A stretch of DNA of 64,000 bases from Bradyrhizobium symbiodeficiens (GCF_002266465.3 NZ_CP029427.2:5768501-5832500), one strand, 5' to 3'; shown: positions 16,212 to 25,789, counted from the stretch's first letter. The notes: generated by a model not told the origin, from the sequence alone. Program-made: numbers and translations.

Positions 16212-17138
16212 TCACTTGTTTAGGAAATTCAACGGCAATCCACCGCGCGGCCAGTCCATGGCGACCAGCTCGCCCTTGCCTGACAACGTGATGTAGGCGG
16301 TCTTCAGCTCGGGGCCGCCGAAGGCGATGTTGGTGGTGACGCGGTCGCCGGTCGGGACCTGCTCGACCAGGGTGCCATCGGGCGCGATCACCGAGATGCA
16401 GCCGGAAACGAGGGTAGCGACGCAGACATTGCCGTTCGCCTCCACCGCGAGCGAGTCGAACATCTGGTAGCCGCCAAGGCCGCAGATCGGTTTTCCCCGC
16501 TCGCCGCGATAGATCACGTCGCGCGGCTTCAGCGTGCCGGGCGCGGAGAGCTCGTAGGCCCACAGCCGACCCGTCGGCGTCTCCGCGATGTAGACGGTAT
16601 TCTCATCCGGCGACAGCCCGATGCCGTTCGCCGGCAGGATGCCGTGCACGACCTCGACGAGCTCGGTCATGCCGGGCTTGAGATAGTACATGCCGCCGAC
16701 ATCCATCTCGCGATGGCGGCGCTTGCCGAGATCGGAGAACCAGAGGCCGCCCTGCTTGTCGAACACGAGATCGTTCGGCCCGCGCAATTCGTGCTCGCCG
16801 CATTTGGTCACAACGGTCTCGACCTTGCCGGTCTGCAGGTCGACGCGCTGGATCGAGCCGCCGAGATAATCGTCGGGCTGCGGGCCCGGCATGATCATGT
16901 TGCGGGTCGGGATCCAGGAGAAGCCGCCATTGTTGCAGATGTAGATCTTGCCGTCGGGGCCGAGCGCGGCGCCGTTCGGGCCGCCCGGAATCTTCGCGAC
17001 GATCTCCTTGCGGCCGTCGGGATAAACGCGCGTCAGGCGCTGGCCGCGGATTTCCACCAGCACCACCGAACCGTCAGGCATCACGACCGGCCCTTCGGGA
17101 AATTCGAGGTCGGTGGCGAGAACGCGAACGTTGGACAT
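16212..17138 (-). CDS. SMP-30/gluconolactonase-like beta-propeller protein
   Basis: A 308-residue protein without a signal peptide starting at the ATG 17138 (MSNVRVLATDLEFPEGPVVM). The metal-site Glu is in FPEGPVV, and the propeller blades carry the typical N-G-A-A-L-G-P-D-G-K-I-Y-I-C-N-N and A-N-G-I-G-L-S-P-D-E motifs. Members hydrolyse sugar lactones with a divalent metal. It is divergent from an enolase-superfamily dehydratase gene 249 bases away; lactone hydrolysis followed by acid-sugar dehydration would be a sensible pair. The upstream-extended start at 17174 is less likely. Confidence 0.88.
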   Translation of the reverse strand: MSNVRVLATDLEFPEGPVVMPDGSVVLVEIRGQRLTRVYPDGRKEIVAKIPGGPNGAALGPDGKIYICNNGGFSWIPTRNMIMPGPQPDDYLGGSIQRVDLQTGKVETVVTKCGEHELRGPNDLVFDKQGGLWFSDLGKRRHREMDVGGMYYLKPGMTELVEVVHGILPANGIGLSPDENTVYIAETPTGRLWAYELSAPGTLKPRDVIYRGERGKPICGLGGYQMFDSLAVEANGNVCVATLVSGCISVIAPDGTLVEQVPTGDRVTTNIAFGGPELKTAYITLSGKGELVAMDWPRGGLPLNFLNK

Positions 17139-17386
17139 TATGGGACCCTCCCGGCTGCTTGTTATGGCTTGCACGGGATGTCCGGCACGGGCCCCACACG
17201 CAAGATTTGCCTGCGGTTATGGCAAAGTCGCCTCGGCTTGCCAAGCAAGCGGGATGGTATGCCAGCGTTGCGCGCATTCCTTCGGCGCCGCGATATGACC
17301 GCGCTTGAACCGCCACTGGCAACGAGCCGGCGTTCGTGGCTACACTGCGCAGAACCGCTCACCAGAAAGCCCGGAGGAACCGCGAC

Positions 17387-18490
17387 ATGGAAATCACCGA
17401 TGTGCGTGCGCATCATATCCGCATCCCCTATGATGCCGGTGTCGCGAGCTTCCGCCAGGGCGCGTCCGCGATCTCCGCGCTCGACATGATGCTGGTCGAG
17501 GTCACCACCGACGCAGGGCTGACCGGCTGGGGCGATGCCTTCGCCTATGTCTGCCCGCGCACCTCGCGCAGCGCCGTCGATGAGATGATCGCGCCACAGG
17601 CCCGCGGGCTGAAGGTGCCCGATGCGGCCGGCATCCCCGCCGTCATGGAGCAGATCCAGCGCAACCTGCATCTGTTCGGCCGCTACGGCATCACCATGTT
17701 CGCGATCTCGGGGCTCGACATCGCGCTTTGGGACCTTGCCGCCAAGGTCGAGGGCGTGCCCCTGCATCGCCTGCTCGGCGAGACCAGGCGCACGGCCATT
17801 CCCGCCTATGCGAGCCTGCTGCGGATCGGATCGCCCCAGAACATCGCCAGCGAATGCAAGAAGGCGCTCGCGCTCGGCTATGGCGCGATCAAGCTGCACG
17901 AGACCACGGCGCCTGCGGTGTTCGCCGCACGGGAGGCGATCGGGCCGGCCATTCCGCTGATGGTCGACATGAACTGCCCCCTGACGGCCGAGCAGGCGAT
18001 CGCGTTCGCAACGACGTGCCGCGACGCGCGGCCGATGTTTCTGGAGGAGCCGGTGTGGCCGCCGGAAGATTTCGCCGCGCTCGCCGAGGTGCGCAGCAAA
18101 GGCGGGCTCGGGATTGCCGCCGGCGAGAATGCCTGCACGGAATATCAATTCCGCCAGATGATGGCGGCCGGCGCGGTGAGCCACGCCCAGCCGTCGGTGA
18201 TCAAGGTCGGCGGCATCACGGAGTTTCTGAAGATCGCGGCGCTGGCCGACCGGCTCGGCGTCAAGATCGTTCCGCACTCTCCGTATTTCGGCCCGGGCCT
18301 GCTCGCGACGTTGCATCTGCTGGCGACACGCGACGATGGGCTCGTCGAGCTGTTTTATCTGAAACGCGAAGCCTGCCTCTGGGGCGGCCGCGCGGACAGC
18401 GACGCCACCGGCCATGTCGCGGTGCCCTCGGGCGTGGGGCTCGGCTACGAGCCCGATCGGGAGGTGATGGAGCGATATCGCGTGACGTGA
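17387..18490 (+). CDS. mandelate racemase/muconate lactonizing enzyme superfamily protein (acid-sugar dehydratase-like)
   Basis: A 367-residue cytosolic enzyme from the ATG at 17387, preceded by a strong ribosome site CGGAGGAAC. The barrel motif normally K-x-K reads K169-L-H171, a K-x-H variant. Metal ligands are D194 (with N196), E220 and E247, and the general base on the other face is H297 (IVPHSP). Such active sites usually abstract the alpha proton of a carboxylate and eliminate water or isomerise. The substrate is unknown; the divergent SMP-30 lactonase-like gene suggests an acid sugar. It is not close to the tartrate dehydratase at 49679. Confidence 0.9.
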   Translation: MEITDVRAHHIRIPYDAGVASFRQGASAISALDMMLVEVTTDAGLTGWGDAFAYVCPRTSRSAVDEMIAPQARGLKVPDAAGIPAVMEQIQRNLHLFGRYGITMFAISGLDIALWDLAAKVEGVPLHRLLGETRRTAIPAYASLLRIGSPQNIASECKKALALGYGAIKLHETTAPAVFAAREAIGPAIPLMVDMNCPLTAEQAIAFATTCRDARPMFLEEPVWPPEDFAALAEVRSKGGLGIAAGENACTEYQFRQMMAAGAVSHAQPSVIKVGGITEFLKIAALADRLGVKIVPHSPYFGPGLLATLHLLATRDDGLVELFYLKREACLWGGRADSDATGHVAVPSGVGLGYEPDREVMERYRVT

Positions 18491-18499
18491 CCGGCGCGC

Positions 18500-18853
18500 C
18501 TATTTCGCGTCCTTCGCCGGCGGCGCGTCCTGCTTCTTCTTCAGATCGTCCGCCTGCTTCGCTTGCGCCGTCTGGAGATCACCGATCGTCTTCTGCAGGC
18601 CTGCGAGCGTCACCTTCAACGCGTCGATCTGGCGGTTGGCTGCGTCCAGCTTCTGCCGGTGGTCGAGCGTGAGCTTGGTGATCGTCTTCTGCAGGAAGTC
18701 GACATTGCTCTGCAGGCAGCTGGTGCGCCGCTCCATGGTCTTCTCGACCGTGCAGATCTCGATGCCGGGCACGTCCTGCGCGTGCGTCGGCGCATTCGCC
18801 AGCGTTGCGAGCAGCAATGTCGCGAAACGAATGCCGGCGTTTCGAAGCAGCAT
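18500..18853 (-). CDS. small exported coiled-coil protein
   Basis: From the ATG at 18853 the protein has 117 residues, with a signal peptide (MLLRNAGIRFATLLLATLA, cleavage near THAQD). After a short segment with two Cys (IEICTVEKTMERRTSC), the rest (about 48-105) is a heptad-rich coiled coil ending in a Lys/Asp/Ala tail. GAGGAACC before the ATG is the ribosome site and rules out the longer frame to 18934. The function is unknown; probably a periplasmic structural or adaptor protein. It converges on the dehydratase gene with a 9-base gap. Confidence 0.75.
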   Translation of the reverse strand: MLLRNAGIRFATLLLATLANAPTHAQDVPGIEICTVEKTMERRTSCLQSNVDFLQKTITKLTLDHRQKLDAANRQIDALKVTLAGLQKTIGDLQTAQAKQADDLKKKQDAPPAKDAK

Positions 18854-19037
18854 GAACGGTTCCTCGTCCAATTGATCACGGCAATGTGCGCTGTTTGCGC
18901 ACAGCCACCCAAGGCTACCACACTCGTACCGCATTCTCGCGTTGAGCTTGCATCGTTCCCTTGGACGGGGAACGATGATCCGCGCGCGGAAGAAGTGGGC
19001 GATCTTTCCGCGGCTTTGTTTAGGGGAGATTTTTGGA

Positions 19038-19262
19038 ATGGCAACGCGCGATAGACGTCTGGCGGAATTCGACGGCGCCGGAGAACCACCGCCGGGCCTC
19101 GCAGTCGAAGTGCTGTGCGAGGACCACAGCGGAACGTACCAGCTGCCGTTCGCCTGCCGTTACGTCGAGGGACGATGGCAGAACCACGAGGCCGGTATCG
19201 CGGTCGAAGCGACCGTCATCGGCTGGCGCCTGCCGCGCGTGAGGCAGCGCGGGGCGGCCTGA
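19038..19262 (+). CDS. small hypothetical protein
   Basis: A 74-residue protein starting at the ATG 19038 (MATRDRRLAEFDGAGEPPPG), preceded by AGGGGAGAT 10 bases upstream. No signal or membrane segment. The middle (V-L-C-E-D-H-S-G-T-Y-Q-L-P-F-A-C-R-Y) has two Cys and a His that might bind a metal, and the end is Arg-rich. I do not recognise the family. A longer frame from 18942 lacks a ribosome site. Confidence 0.65.
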   Translation: MATRDRRLAEFDGAGEPPPGLAVEVLCEDHSGTYQLPFACRYVEGRWQNHEAGIAVEATVIGWRLPRVRQRGAA

Positions 19263-19289
19263 CGCCTGCATCTGTTTCAAAATGCAACG

Positions 19290-19325
19290 GGGCCGCGCTT
19301 CGCCTTAACCTTCGGAACGCGGCCC
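19290..19325 (+). terminator. hairpin downstream of the small hypothetical gene
   Basis: GGGCCGCG (19290-19297) pairs with CGCGGCCC (19318-19325). It begins 28 bases after the stop codon at 19262. No T-run follows. The rest of the 280-base spacer to 19542 shows nothing I can name. Confidence 0.4.
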
Positions 19326-19542
19326 GAACGAATCACGTCCGAATCAGCCGAACGGCCGCGTACGCAGCTGTTCACGGCTAGATGTCGATGCAGCTCTGCG
19401 CGCGCGTACAATATCTGTGCAGCGTGCTGGATGGCCCGGGCCGAACACGGGCGCCAAAGGTTAATCGCGACAAGGGCATGGGCGCTGGGGCCGCCGTGGC
19501 CGGTCCCCGCCCCCGAAAGAGGCAGGGCCATGCAATGCCTGC

Positions 19543-20199
19543 CTAATATTCGACCTCGAGCTCCTCGATCTCGGCCGGCTCCTCTCTCGCCGCGGCGATC
19601 CATTCCTTCATTTCGGGCATCGCCATGATGGTATCGGCATAGGCCTTCAGCTGCGGCTCGAGCTTGACGTCATAGGTGACGAAACGCGTCACCACCGGCG
19701 CGTACATCGCATCCGCCATGGTGCGCCGCTCGCCGAACAGGAACGGGCCGCCCGACAGCTCCAGGCAGTCGCGCCAGATCGACCAGACCCGGTCGATGTC
19801 GGCCTGCGCGCGCGACCAGATCTTGAAGCCGGGAAAATGACCCTTCAGATTGACGGGCAGCGAGGCGCGCAAGGTGGTGAAGCCGGAGTGGATTTCGCCG
19901 CAGATCGAGCGGCAATGGGCGCGCTGCACGCGGTCATCAGGCAGCAGGCCGGCTGACGGCATCGCCTCGTTGAGATATTCGGCGATCGCCAGCGTATCCC
20001 AGACCGTGGCGCCGTCGTGGCGCAGGCACGGCACCAGGATCGACGACGACAGCAGGAGGATTTCGGCGCGCGCCGACGCATCGTCCGGCGCGGTGACGAT
20101 TTCCTCGAAATCGAGCCCGGAGAATTTCGTCAGCAGCCAGCCACGCAGCGACCAGGACGAATAGTTCTTGCTGCTGATGGTCAGTGTCGCCTTCGCCAT
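19543..20199 (-). CDS. glutathione S-transferase family protein
   Basis: A 218-residue cytosolic protein starting at the ATG 20199 (MAKATLTISSKNYSSWSLRG). The N-terminal thioredoxin-like domain carries SSW-S-L-R near residue 13-18, the catalytic Ser/Tyr region of this bacterial group. The cis-Pro is in ILVPCLRHD, and the VWDTLAIAEYL motif binds the gamma-glutamyl part of glutathione. The C-terminal helical domain runs from about 90. The substrate is unknown. The gene is divergent from the PHA depolymerase gene; the longer frame from 20292 has no family resemblance upstream. Confidence 0.88.
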   Translation of the reverse strand: MAKATLTISSKNYSSWSLRGWLLTKFSGLDFEEIVTAPDDASARAEILLLSSSILVPCLRHDGATVWDTLAIAEYLNEAMPSAGLLPDDRVQRAHCRSICGEIHSGFTTLRASLPVNLKGHFPGFKIWSRAQADIDRVWSIWRDCLELSGGPFLFGERRTMADAMYAPVVTRFVTYDVKLEPQLKAYADTIMAMPEMKEWIAAAREEPAEIEELEVEY

Positions 20200-20363
20200 A
20201 TCGGCCCTTCCCTGTCCCCTGCACCCCGCCCGGCCCGCGAGTTTGCCCGTGACGCGTACTTTCCGTGAAATAAGCAGCAAGCGACGTGCCAATTTTCGGG
20301 GGCGATCCGGCGCGCGTCTGGCGTCGATATTGCATGACGGCAGGGGAAGGTGGGCATTCCAGT

Positions 20364-21587
20364 ATGATGTCGATGTATTATCAGGCCTTTCAGAACCATA
20401 TGGACCTGACCGCGCCTTGGCGGGCCGGGGCGTCCTCTGCGCTCAAATTCCTCAATCTGGTGCCCGAGGGCGTGCCGGGCCAGGTCGTCAACCGGCTCTC
20501 GGCGGCGCTGGAGCTGATCTCGCGCTCCACCCTCACATATCATCGCCCGGCCTACGGCATCGACAGCGTGATGGTGGGCAATCGCGAAGTCGCCGTCACC
20601 GAGGAGATCGCCTACGCGACGCCGTTCGGCTCGCTGCTGCATTTCAGGAAAGAGGGCGTGTCGGAGCAGCCGCGCATGCTGCTGGTGGCGCCGATGTCGG
20701 GCCATTTCGCCACGCTGCTGCGCGGCACCGTGAAGACGCTGCTGCAGGACCACGACGTCTACATCACAGACTGGCACAATCCGCGCGACATTCCGCGCAG
20801 CGAAGGCCGTTTCGGGCTCGACGACTACACCGAGCATCTGATCGATTTCCTCGGGCAGCTCGGCCCGCGCCCGCACATGGTGGCGATCTGCCAGCCCTCG
20901 GTCTCGGCGCTCGCGGCCGCCGCGATCATGTGCGAGGACAACCATCCCGCGCGCCCGGCGACGCTGACGCTGATGGCGGGGCCGATCGACACGCGGATCC
21001 AGCCGACCAAGGTCAACGACTTCGCCAAGAGTAAGCCGATCGAATGGTTCGAGCAGAACCTGATCAACTACGTGCCGATGCAGTGCCTCGGCGCCTTGCG
21101 GAAAGTCTATCCCGGCTTCGTGCAGCTTACCGCGTTCGTCTCGATGAATCTCGAGCGCCACATCAAGCAGCACATGGATCTCGCCAACCACATCGCCAAG
21201 GGCGAGAAGGACAAGGCCGCGACCATCAAGACGTTCTACGACGAATATTTCGCCGTGATGGACCTTCCGGCCGAATTCTACATCGAGACCGTGCGCGACG
21301 TCTTCCAGGAGCATCTCCTGCCGCAAGGCAAACTGATGCATCGCGGACGTCCCGTGAACACCCGGGCCGTCGGCCGCATGGGGCTGATGACGGTCGAAGG
21401 CGAGAAGGACGACATCTGCTCGATCGGCCAGACGCTGGCGGCACAAGACCTCTGCACCGGCGTGCGCGCCTATCGCAGGGTGCACCACATGCAGGCCGGC
21501 GTCGGCCATTACGGCGTGTTCTCGGGCAAGCGCTGGAATAACGAGATCTATCCGCTGCTGCGGGATTTCGTGCACGTCAATTCGTGA
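20364..21587 (+). CDS. phaZ: intracellular polyhydroxyalkanoate depolymerase
   Basis: A 407-residue cytosolic alpha/beta hydrolase that would degrade native polyhydroxybutyrate granules to mobilise stored carbon. The nucleophile is Cys176 in AICQPSVSALAAAA, the Cys-type lipase-like box of intracellular depolymerases (the Ralstonia enzyme uses a Cys at nearly the same position). H-M-Q-A-G-V-G-H-Y-G-V-F-S-G near the end carries the catalytic His, and TDWHNPRDIPRSEG is family-conserved. There is no signal peptide, in keeping with an intracellular site. The two ATGs at 20364/20367 follow a GGGGAAGGTGG ribosome site; the frame opens at 20286. It converges with the ABC operon with a 6-base gap. Confidence 0.93.
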   Translation: MMSMYYQAFQNHMDLTAPWRAGASSALKFLNLVPEGVPGQVVNRLSAALELISRSTLTYHRPAYGIDSVMVGNREVAVTEEIAYATPFGSLLHFRKEGVSEQPRMLLVAPMSGHFATLLRGTVKTLLQDHDVYITDWHNPRDIPRSEGRFGLDDYTEHLIDFLGQLGPRPHMVAICQPSVSALAAAAIMCEDNHPARPATLTLMAGPIDTRIQPTKVNDFAKSKPIEWFEQNLINYVPMQCLGALRKVYPGFVQLTAFVSMNLERHIKQHMDLANHIAKGEKDKAATIKTFYDEYFAVMDLPAEFYIETVRDVFQEHLLPQGKLMHRGRPVNTRAVGRMGLMTVEGEKDDICSIGQTLAAQDLCTGVRAYRRVHHMQAGVGHYGVFSGKRWNNEIYPLLRDFVHVNS

Positions 21588-21593
21588 GAGGTC

Positions 21594-23462
21594 TCAGGCC
21601 GACCACTCCTCGCCCCAGACCTGGACGACGTGGCCGGGCGACACTTCGCGATATTGCCGCACCGGCGGCTGGTAATCCGGCGCGCGCACCGGGCTTCTGA
21701 TCTCGTCGTATGCGACCTCGCGCTTCGTGGCGCGACGCGCGGGATCGGGCACCGGCACGGCGGCCATCAGCTTCTTCGTGTAGGGATGCTGCGGATTGCC
21801 GAACACGGCCGCACGCGGGCCGGTCTCGACGATCTCGCCGAGATACATCACGGCGACGCGATGGCTCATGCGTTCGACCACCGCGATGTCGTGGGAAATG
21901 AAGAGATAGGCGAGACCCATGCTGGCTTGAAGATCGAGCATCAGGTTGACGACCTGCGCCTTGACCGAGACGTCGAGCGCGGAGACCGCTTCGTCCGCGA
22001 CGATGAGCTTCGGCCCCAATGCAAGCGCACGGGCAATGCAGATGCGCTGGCGCTGGCCGCCGGAGAATTCGTGCGGGAAGCGCGCGGCCAAGTCGGCGGT
22101 GAGACCCACACGCACCAGCAGATCGGCGACCTTGTCCCGTGCCTGCGACGCCGAGGCGAGCCCGTTGGCGAGCAAGGGCGCGGCGATCGTCGTGCCCACC
22201 GACATGCGCGGGTTGAGGCTCGCGAACGGATCCTGAAAGACGATCTGCATCTGCTTGCGGACGTCGCGCAAGGTGCGGCCGGACATCTCCAGCACGTCCT
22301 GGCCGTCGATCAGGACGGTCCCGCTGTCAGGCTCCGTCAGCTTGAGAATGGAACGGCCGGTGGTCGACTTGCCGCAACCGGACTCGCCGACCAGCGCCAG
22401 CGTCTCGCCGGCGCGCAAGGTGAAGGAGACGTTCTCGACCGCATGGACCCGGCCCGAGACCTTGCCGAACAGGCCCGAGCGGATCGGAAAACGCGTGGTG
22501 AGGTTTGCGACTTCGAGCAGCGGCCGCTCGGCCGGCGAGACCGTATCGGGCGTCTCCGTCGGCTCGTCCGAGGTCCCCGTCACCTTGTCGACGATGGGAA
22601 AGCGCATTGGCCGCGCCCGGCCGTCCATCGAGCCCAAGCGCGGCACGGCGGCGAGCAGCGCGCGCGTGTAGGGATGCGAAGGCGCGGCGAAGATGCGCGA
22701 GGTCGCGTCCGTCTCCACCGCCTGCCCGCCATACATCACGACGGTACGGTCGGCGATCTCGGCGACCACGCCCATGTCGTGGGTGATGAAGAGGATCGAC
22801 ATCCCCTCCTCGTTCTGGAGTTCTTTCAGCAACTCCAGGATCTGGGCCTGGATGGTGACGTCGAGCGCGGTGGTCGGCTCGTCCGCAATCAAAAGTCTTG
22901 GCTTGCAGGCCAGCGCCATCGCGATCATCACGCGCTGGCGCATCCCGCCGGAGAAGCGATGCGGATGTTCGTGGAAGCGCGACTTGGCCGCGGGGATACG
23001 GACGCGGTCGAGCAGGCGCACCGTCTCGGCCTCCGCCGCCGCGCGCGACAGGCCGCGATGCTGGATCAGCGCTTCCGCGATCTGGAAGCCGATGGTGAGC
23101 ACAGGATTGAGGCTCGTCATCGGCTCCTGGAAGATCATCGCGACGTCGTTGCCGCGAATGTCCGTCATGCTGGCTTCCGGCAGCGCCAGCAGGTCGCGGC
23201 CGGCGAGCATGACGCGGCCCTCGACGCGGCCGATCTCCTTCGGAATGAGCCGCATGATCGACAGCGCAGTGACGCTCTTGCCGGAACCGGACTCGCCGAC
23301 GATCGCAACGGTTTCACGGGGAGCGACGTCGAAGGAGATGTTGCGGACAACGGGAATCCATTGCCGTTCGAGCATGAAGGACGTCGTGAGGCCGGAGACC
23401 GACAGCACCGGCGCCTGTGCATCGGCGGAGACTTGGTGTGGTTCGTTTGCGCCGATGCTCAT
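21594..23462 (-). CDS. fused two-domain ABC transporter ATPase (peptide/nickel importer type)
   Basis: A 622-residue cytosolic protein with two complete ATPase domains. The first (about 15-275) has GESGSGKS, FSGGMRQRV and LLIADEPTTALD. The second (about 310-575) has GESGCGKST, FSGGQRQRI and LIVADEAVSALD, each ending in the oligopeptide-transporter extension (N-P-x-H-P-Y-T). It energises the permeases encoded at 25790-27619. It is the last gene of a six-gene operon, 9 bases after the reductase gene. The closest general model is the GsiA-like fused ATPase of glutathione or peptide importers, but the substrate is set by the binding protein. Confidence 0.93.
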   Translation of the reverse strand: MSIGANEPHQVSADAQAPVLSVSGLTTSFMLERQWIPVVRNISFDVAPRETVAIVGESGSGKSVTALSIMRLIPKEIGRVEGRVMLAGRDLLALPEASMTDIRGNDVAMIFQEPMTSLNPVLTIGFQIAEALIQHRGLSRAAAEAETVRLLDRVRIPAAKSRFHEHPHRFSGGMRQRVMIAMALACKPRLLIADEPTTALDVTIQAQILELLKELQNEEGMSILFITHDMGVVAEIADRTVVMYGGQAVETDATSRIFAAPSHPYTRALLAAVPRLGSMDGRARPMRFPIVDKVTGTSDEPTETPDTVSPAERPLLEVANLTTRFPIRSGLFGKVSGRVHAVENVSFTLRAGETLALVGESGCGKSTTGRSILKLTEPDSGTVLIDGQDVLEMSGRTLRDVRKQMQIVFQDPFASLNPRMSVGTTIAAPLLANGLASASQARDKVADLLVRVGLTADLAARFPHEFSGGQRQRICIARALALGPKLIVADEAVSALDVSVKAQVVNLMLDLQASMGLAYLFISHDIAVVERMSHRVAVMYLGEIVETGPRAAVFGNPQHPYTKKLMAAVPVPDPARRATKREVAYDEIRSPVRAPDYQPPVRQYREVSPGHVVQVWGEEWSA

Positions 23463-23471
23463 GCGAGTGTC

Positions 23472-24398
23472 CTAATAGCCGCGCCTACGATCGACACGCC
23501 CCGGCAGCTCCTCGCCGCGGCGATGACGGCCGATGACGTCGAGCACGAAATCGACGGCCGTATCCGGCGTCGTCATGCTGGCATTGTGCGGCGTCAGCAG
23601 AATGCGCGGGTGGCTCCAGAACGGATGTCCCTCAGGCAGCGGTTCAGGATCGGCGACATCAAGCACGGCACCTGACAACACACCGCTGTCGAGCGCCGCG
23701 AGGAAATCGGCCTCGACGAGATGCGGGCCGCGGCCGACATTGACAAGGCACGCACCGCGCGGCAGGCGTGCGAACAAATCGGCGTTGAGGATACCGCGCG
23801 TCTCGTCGGTCAGCGGCAAGAGGCAAACGAGGATGTCGCTCTGCGCCAGGAAATCCGGCAAGGTGTCGGGGCCCGCGTAACAGGTCACGCCCTCGATTTC
23901 GCGCGGCGAGCGGTTCCACCCGACACGCGGAAACCCGAACGCCTTGAGGCGTTCGAGCACGGCCTGGCCGAGCTGGCCGAGCCCCATCACGCCGACACGC
24001 CGCCGTTTCGCCGGCGTGATCCGGATCTCGCGCCAGAGCTGCTGCTTCTGTTGATCGATGAAGTGCAGGAGGTCGCGATGCAGGGCCAGCACGGCCATGG
24101 TGACGTACTCCACCATGGTCTCTGCGATGCCGGGCTCCAGCATGCGGACCAGCGGAATGTGCGCCGGAACTTTCGTGGCGTCGAACTGATCGACGCCGGC
24201 GCCGACCGAGAAGACCAGCTCGAGATTGGGGAACGTCGTCGCGATGTCGTCCGGCGGCACCCACGCTACGAGGTAGCGCACATCGGCGGCATCGCCGATG
24301 TCAGGCCAGAGCCGGAACGGGACGTCGGGCGCGCGCTCCGCGAAGAAGCGCGCCCACTCGGCACCGCGAACCATGTTGGCCTTGTAGAGAACCGTCAT
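23472..24398 (-). CDS. 2-hydroxyacid dehydrogenase, glyoxylate/hydroxypyruvate reductase A-like
   Basis: A 308-residue cytosolic NAD(P)H-dependent reductase. The Rossmann motif is GLGQLGQ, and the catalytic residues are Arg in NVGRGPHLVE, Glu in DPEPLPEGHP and His in TPHNAS. N-terminal features (F-S-V-G-A-G-V-D-Q-F) match the GhrA group. It is the fifth gene of the importer operon, 7 bases after the oxidase gene and 9 before the ATPase gene. In this setting it may reduce the oxoacid made by the oxidase, but it could also act on glyoxylate. Confidence 0.88.
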   Translation of the reverse strand: MTVLYKANMVRGAEWARFFAERAPDVPFRLWPDIGDAADVRYLVAWVPPDDIATTFPNLELVFSVGAGVDQFDATKVPAHIPLVRMLEPGIAETMVEYVTMAVLALHRDLLHFIDQQKQQLWREIRITPAKRRRVGVMGLGQLGQAVLERLKAFGFPRVGWNRSPREIEGVTCYAGPDTLPDFLAQSDILVCLLPLTDETRGILNADLFARLPRGACLVNVGRGPHLVEADFLAALDSGVLSGAVLDVADPEPLPEGHPFWSHPRILLTPHNASMTTPDTAVDFVLDVIGRHRRGEELPGRVDRRRGY

Positions 24399-24405
24399 GC
24401 GGCCC

Positions 24406-25734
24406 TCAGAACGGGCTGACCGGCGCGAGCCGCCGGCCGTCGATCATGCGCTTGTGGCTGTAGGGCTCGGGATCGACCAGCGGCGTCGCGCCGGTGACGA
24501 TGTCGGCAGCGAGCTTTCCGGCGGCGGGGCCGATGCCAAAGCCGTGGCCGGAGAAGCCGGTGGCGAGGAAGAAGCCGGGCAGCGCATCGACCGGCGAGAT
24601 CACCGGGATCGTGTCGGGCGTGCAGTCGATGGTGCCGCCCCAGGCTTCCGCGATCTCGATGTCCTTCAATTCCGGATTCGCCTTGATCAGCGACGCCAGC
24701 GCGGCGTTGACCAGCGACATGTCGGGCGCGGGATCGCGCACGCGCTCGGTCTCGAACGGCGACGGCTTGTCGAAACTCCAGCTGGTGCCGCGCATGATCT
24801 GGTCGAGGAAGGACTTGCCGAGCGACAGCTTCAGGCCGTTCTTGCGATGCAGATAGGTCGGCCAGAAGGTGCGCGCATAACGGAACAAATCGGGCGACAG
24901 CTCGACCGTGCCACGGTTGCGCAGCGCCAGCGTGAAGCCGCCGTCGAGGCGGCGGCGGATGCAGTAGAAGTCGGTGCCGAGCGCACCCGAGGTGATCTCC
25001 GGACCCGGCGTGGTCCGGCACGCGGTGGCGTTGACGAGGCCGATCGGCAGCTCGATGCCGTGACGCCGGCAGAACAACGACGACCACGCGCCGCCTGACA
25101 GCAGCACGGATTGCGTGCGGATGGCGCCCTTCTCGGTGACGACGGCGCTGACCTTCCCGCCCGTCGTCTCCAGCCCGCGCGCGGCGCAGCCCTGATGGAT
25201 GGTGACGCCGTGCTTTCGCGCGGCGGTGGCGAGCGCGGGCACCGCCATCGACGGTTCGGCGCGGCCGTCACTCGGCGTGTGCAGCCCGCCGACCCATGTG
25301 TCGGTATTGCCCGGCATGCGCTCGGCGACCTCGGCCGGCGTCAGCACGGTGGAGTGGACCTGCATCTCGCGCGCGACCGTGGCCCAGCGCTCCCAGCTCG
25401 CGAGCTCCTCCTTGCTCTTGGTCAGGAACAGCACGCCGGTGCGGCGGAAGCCGGCATCGACGCCGGCGTCGTTCTGCATGTCTTCCCACAGAAGCAGCGC
25501 CTCGCGCGCCAGCGGAATCTCCTCGCGCGCGCGGCCCTGCTGGCGGCACCAGCCCCAATTGCGGCTCGACTGCTCGCCGCCGACATGGCCCTTCTCGACC
25601 AATGCGACCGAAAGACCCTTCTTAGCGAGATGATAGGCCGCGGAGACGCCGATCACGCCGCCGCCGATGACGACGACATCCACCTGTGTCGGCAGGCGTT
25701 CGTCGCTGTTTATACGGTTGAGCGGCGGGGACAT
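24406..25734 (-). CDS. FAD-dependent amine/D-amino-acid-type oxidoreductase (DadA-like)
   Basis: A 442-residue flavoprotein starting MSPPLNRINSDERLPTQVDV. The dinucleotide motif is VVIGGGVIGVSAAYHLAKKG, and the segment S-S-R-N-W-G-W-C-R-Q-Q-G-R marks a subgroup of DAO-fold oxidases found beside peptide-type importers. G-W-G-x-x-x-C-T-P-D-T-I-P-V near residue 370 and the C-terminal F-S-G-H-G-F-G-I-G-P are typical of glycine/D-amino-acid oxidases. It would deaminate or demethylate an imported amine or amino acid and hand electrons to an acceptor. No membrane segment is visible. It follows the permease gene by 55 bases. Confidence 0.88.
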   Translation of the reverse strand: MSPPLNRINSDERLPTQVDVVVIGGGVIGVSAAYHLAKKGLSVALVEKGHVGGEQSSRNWGWCRQQGRAREEIPLAREALLLWEDMQNDAGVDAGFRRTGVLFLTKSKEELASWERWATVAREMQVHSTVLTPAEVAERMPGNTDTWVGGLHTPSDGRAEPSMAVPALATAARKHGVTIHQGCAARGLETTGGKVSAVVTEKGAIRTQSVLLSGGAWSSLFCRRHGIELPIGLVNATACRTTPGPEITSGALGTDFYCIRRRLDGGFTLALRNRGTVELSPDLFRYARTFWPTYLHRKNGLKLSLGKSFLDQIMRGTSWSFDKPSPFETERVRDPAPDMSLVNAALASLIKANPELKDIEIAEAWGGTIDCTPDTIPVISPVDALPGFFLATGFSGHGFGIGPAAGKLAADIVTGATPLVDPEPYSHKRMIDGRRLAPVSPF

Positions 25735-25789
25735 GGGGCACTCCTGGACTTCAGTTCGACCGAGACTTTGCTCGTCATGAGTTTGCAGA

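Noticed and set aside
20181..21575. 464-codon open frame antisense to the PHA depolymerase gene
   Set aside because: Shadow frame; the plus strand encodes a complete enzyme with active-site Cys and His.
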